Positions 24,339 to 25,857 of a stretch of 25,857 nt of DNA are shown here, piece by piece. Made by a program: the position numbers and the translations under genes. Source of the stretch: SpSt-333 sp040751955 (GTDB taxonomy: Bacteria > Bacteroidota > Ignavibacteria > UBA10030 > UBA8401). Under the pieces are notes generated by a model, which ran no database searches, was not told where the DNA came from, and was given only the letters and a program-made list of their open reading frames with translations. Where the stretch lies: assembly GCA_040751955.1 (NCBI GenBank), contig JBFMFY010000043.1, positions 1 to 25,857 on the forward strand. Reading direction: 5' to 3'. Within the stretch, counting starts at the first letter, position 1. Each line of letters opens with the position of its first letter.

Positions 24339-25658
24339 CTATTTAATCAGCAGTGCTTTCGATTCGATCATGACCGACGCCTGTTCCAGTGCTTCATCCA
24401 CGCTGATCTCTTTTTTGATTGCCCGGTGCGCAAAGTGCGCAATAATATCGGAGATCCTCGTGTAATCTTCGAGGAACGGCCGGTGAAAACCGTTGTCAAC
24501 TAATGTACGATAGTATGTCAGATCCGGATGCTGTCTTCTGTACAATGTGTCACGGTACACCGATTGATTCACGGGAATATATCCCCCCATTTCAAACATC
24601 GTTTTTTGCGCTTCTTCCGTTTGCAGGTACCGAACAAATTCGATGGCGGCATCTTTCTTAGTTGAAAATTTTGAAACCATCAAATTCCATCCGCCGTACA
24701 CCGACGTCGCCTTTTGTCCGTCGAAATGCGGCAGCGCCGCACGCCCGATGTGCCGGAATTTTGATGTGTCGCCGTACACTTTCCGGAAGTTCTCCAAAAA
24801 ATTGGGCCAACCGCGCACAAACACTCCGTCATTCTCCAGCATGTGTTCGTAACTTTTGTTCTCGTCGAATTCCGCCACCTGTTTCGGGCTCAGCTGTTGG
24901 CGGTAGATCAAATCGACTAGAAACTGCATCGCCTTTTTTGCAACCGGCGAGCGCAGATCGATCGAATTATTTCTGAATGCATTCGAGTCGAGACTTTTGA
25001 TGATCTCGAAATAATTACAAATCAACCCTTCATAATCGTTGGCTTGAAACACGTAGTATGGACGCCCCTTGTATTTCAGCGCAGCGCCTGCTGCAAGAAG
25101 TTCGTTCCACGAGATCGAACTGCGTAATTTATTTTGAAACACCTCAGCATTGGGCAGTTGCGCAATAATGTCTTTGCGATAGTACATCATGCCGATATCG
25201 ATGTAGATCGGCATGGCGACCAATTTGCCGTCCCGAATGCACGACTGCATTGCCGGTGAAATGATGCGCTGTTGCTCTTCGTCCGAAAAATATGGGCTGA
25301 GATCAACACACCATTTCGCAAACCGCGGAGTCCAAATGTAGTCAACCGAAAAAACATCCAGCCGGTCACTTTTGCTGCGAAGTGAACGGGCAAGCAGTTC
25401 CTTCCGCTCGTTCGTACTGAACTTGCCGAAAGGAAGATCGACGGCAACTACTTCAATACGCCCTGCATATTTTTTATTAAACTGCTCGATGACAACACGA
25501 TGTGCCGGCGAGATATGATCGGCAAAATATACTTTCTGGGTTCTGTCGGTAATATAGGTGATCGCCGTCGTCCCAAAATCGGTCGAATACAATGCAAACA
25601 GTGCAAGCACTGCGGCGATGGTGAGCATAAAAAGCAATATCTTAACGGAGTTGCTCAT
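24339..25658 (-). CDS. Extracytoplasmic sugar-binding protein of the ABC-transporter SBP_bac_1 type, probable sensory role
   Basis: A 439-residue protein with family-1 solute-binding features: DVFSVDYIWTPRFAKWCVDLSPYF at about 101-124, GKLVAMPIYIDIGMMYYRKDI at about 144-164, SISWNELLAAGAAL, a GGWNLMVSKFSTKKDAAIEFVRYL segment and MGGYIPVNQSVY near the end. The N-terminus (MSNSVKILLFMLTIAAVLALFALYS) is hydrophobic without an obvious signal-peptidase or lipobox site, so it may remain as a membrane anchor. No ABC permease or ATPase gene is nearby; the next genes, 4 bases on, are a kinase and a response regulator. A role as ligand receptor for the kinase is therefore inferred. A TTG 13 codons upstream (25697) could extend it; the ATG fits a membrane N-terminus better. 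Confidence 0.87.
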   Translation of the reverse strand: MSNSVKILLFMLTIAAVLALFALYSTDFGTTAITYITDRTQKVYFADHISPAHRVVIEQFNKKYAGRIEVVAVDLPFGKFSTNERKELLARSLRSKSDRLDVFSVDYIWTPRFAKWCVDLSPYFSDEEQQRIISPAMQSCIRDGKLVAMPIYIDIGMMYYRKDIIAQLPNAEVFQNKLRSSISWNELLAAGAALKYKGRPYYVFQANDYEGLICNYFEIIKSLDSNAFRNNSIDLRSPVAKKAMQFLVDLIYRQQLSPKQVAEFDENKSYEHMLENDGVFVRGWPNFLENFRKVYGDTSKFRHIGRAALPHFDGQKATSVYGGWNLMVSKFSTKKDAAIEFVRYLQTEEAQKTMFEMGGYIPVNQSVYRDTLYRRQHPDLTYYRTLVDNGFHRPFLEDYTRISDIIAHFAHRAIKKEISVDEALEQASVMIESKALLIK

Positions 25659-25721
25659 TTCGTTTACAAAAATATGTGAAGCAATCACTAAATGCAAGAA
25701 AACGGCTTCACCGCAATCAAT

Positions 25722-25727
25722 ATTATA
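25722..25727 (-). promoter_or_regulatory. Candidate -10 element (TATAAT) of the sensory operon
   Basis: The minus strand has GTATATAATATTG here, a perfect TATAAT about 64 bases before the ATG at 25658. The -35 region is poor. A second possibility is TATTTTTG just before the ATG, which fits the Bacteroidota TAnnTTTG box with a TTG 20 bases upstream but would leave almost no leader. Confidence 0.35.
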
Positions 25728-25748
25728 TACAGAGACCTCTGAAAAATC

Positions 25749-25777
25749 CTTCTCACCAGATCGTTTGAGTGAGAGGG
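25749..25777 (-). terminator. Possible terminator of a gene beyond the right edge
   Basis: On the minus strand CCCTCTCAC and GTGAGAAGG pair around a 12-base loop (one mismatch) and are followed by ATTTTTC. This fits the end of a minus-strand gene outside the window. The remaining bases to 25857 contain no gene that I can support on either strand. Confidence 0.35.
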
Positions 25778-25857
25778 TGTAAAGAATGAGTTAGTTGTGA
25801 TGTAAAATGTTCTTTGACAAGGTCACTTCATCATCCGAAAAATCCCAAAAGAGGGAC

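Noticed and set aside
24339..25658. Binding-protein gene as part of an ABC importer
   Set aside because: No permease or ATPase gene is present within the window; the adjoining genes are a kinase and a regulator, although genes beyond the right edge cannot be excluded.
25838..25857. TCCC/GGGA followed by TTTTT on the minus strand as a terminator
   Set aside because: The stem is only four base pairs as seen and is cut by the window edge.
1..25857. CRISPR arrays, tRNA/rRNA genes, insertion sequences or phage genes
   Set aside because: No regularly spaced repeats, transposase or integrase frames, or RNA gene signatures were seen; gaps between genes are all under about 205 bases.

Overview
The window reads as one polysaccharide-utilisation locus. 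Every protein-coding gene I can support lies on the minus strand, so transcription runs from high to low coordinates. Several secreted proteins end in a type IX secretion system (T9SS) C-terminal sorting domain with the NYPNPFNPxTTI-type opening. A PorV/PorQ-like protein and a carboxypeptidase-domain TonB-dependent receptor are also present, and Shine-Dalgarno sequences are sparse. Together these point to the Bacteroidota/Ignavibacteriota (FCB) group. The exact PNPFN sorting-domain style is most familiar from Ignavibacteria-like genomes; this placement is an inference.

Layout from right to left in transcription order. (1) Positions 25658-21379 hold a tightly packed sensory operon: an extracytoplasmic sugar-binding-protein-like protein, a membrane histidine kinase, and a sigma-54-type response regulator with a GAFTGA motif. 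(2) Positions 21378-21203 are a regulatory gap with two tandem TTATC-N5-GATA(A/G) dyads and a -24-like TTGGCAC box. (3) Positions 21202-16968 encode an SSS-family symporter and a 909-residue secreted protein built of carbohydrate-binding-like modules. (4) Positions 16967-16806 form a leader with a perfect 13-bp GC-rich hairpin and a second dyad. (5) Positions 16805-9823 hold a TonB-dependent receptor, a 1053-residue T9SS-sorted protein of unknown function, and a PorV-like outer-membrane protein. (6) Positions 9813-2469 hold a GH2 enzyme, a GH16 enzyme whose catalytic domain is circularly permuted, a GH3 beta-glucosidase, and a FucP/GluP-type sugar MFS transporter, followed by a hairpin terminator. 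(7) Positions 2398-202 hold a clan GH-A lipoprotein and a canonical laminarinase-type GH16 lipoprotein. A probable further gene starts at the left edge.

How it fits together (inference): extracellular beta-glucan (laminarin and/or mixed-linkage glucan) is bound and cut at the surface by the T9SS-exported GH16, GH2 and CBM-type proteins. Oligosaccharides enter through the TonB receptor, lipoprotein GH16/GH-A and periplasmic GH3 enzymes reduce them to glucose, and the MFS and possibly the SSS transporter import the product. No SusD homologue is recognisable; the large T9SS-sorted protein directly after the receptor sits where SusD would be. Control is plausibly by the three-protein sensory system acting through the dyads upstream of the symporter gene.

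The points most worth attention are the naturally permuted GH16 lichenase-like domain fused to Ig-like, malectin-like and T9SS domains, the binding-protein/kinase/sigma-54 regulator trio with its candidate target site, and the SusD-less receptor/large protein/PorV trio.
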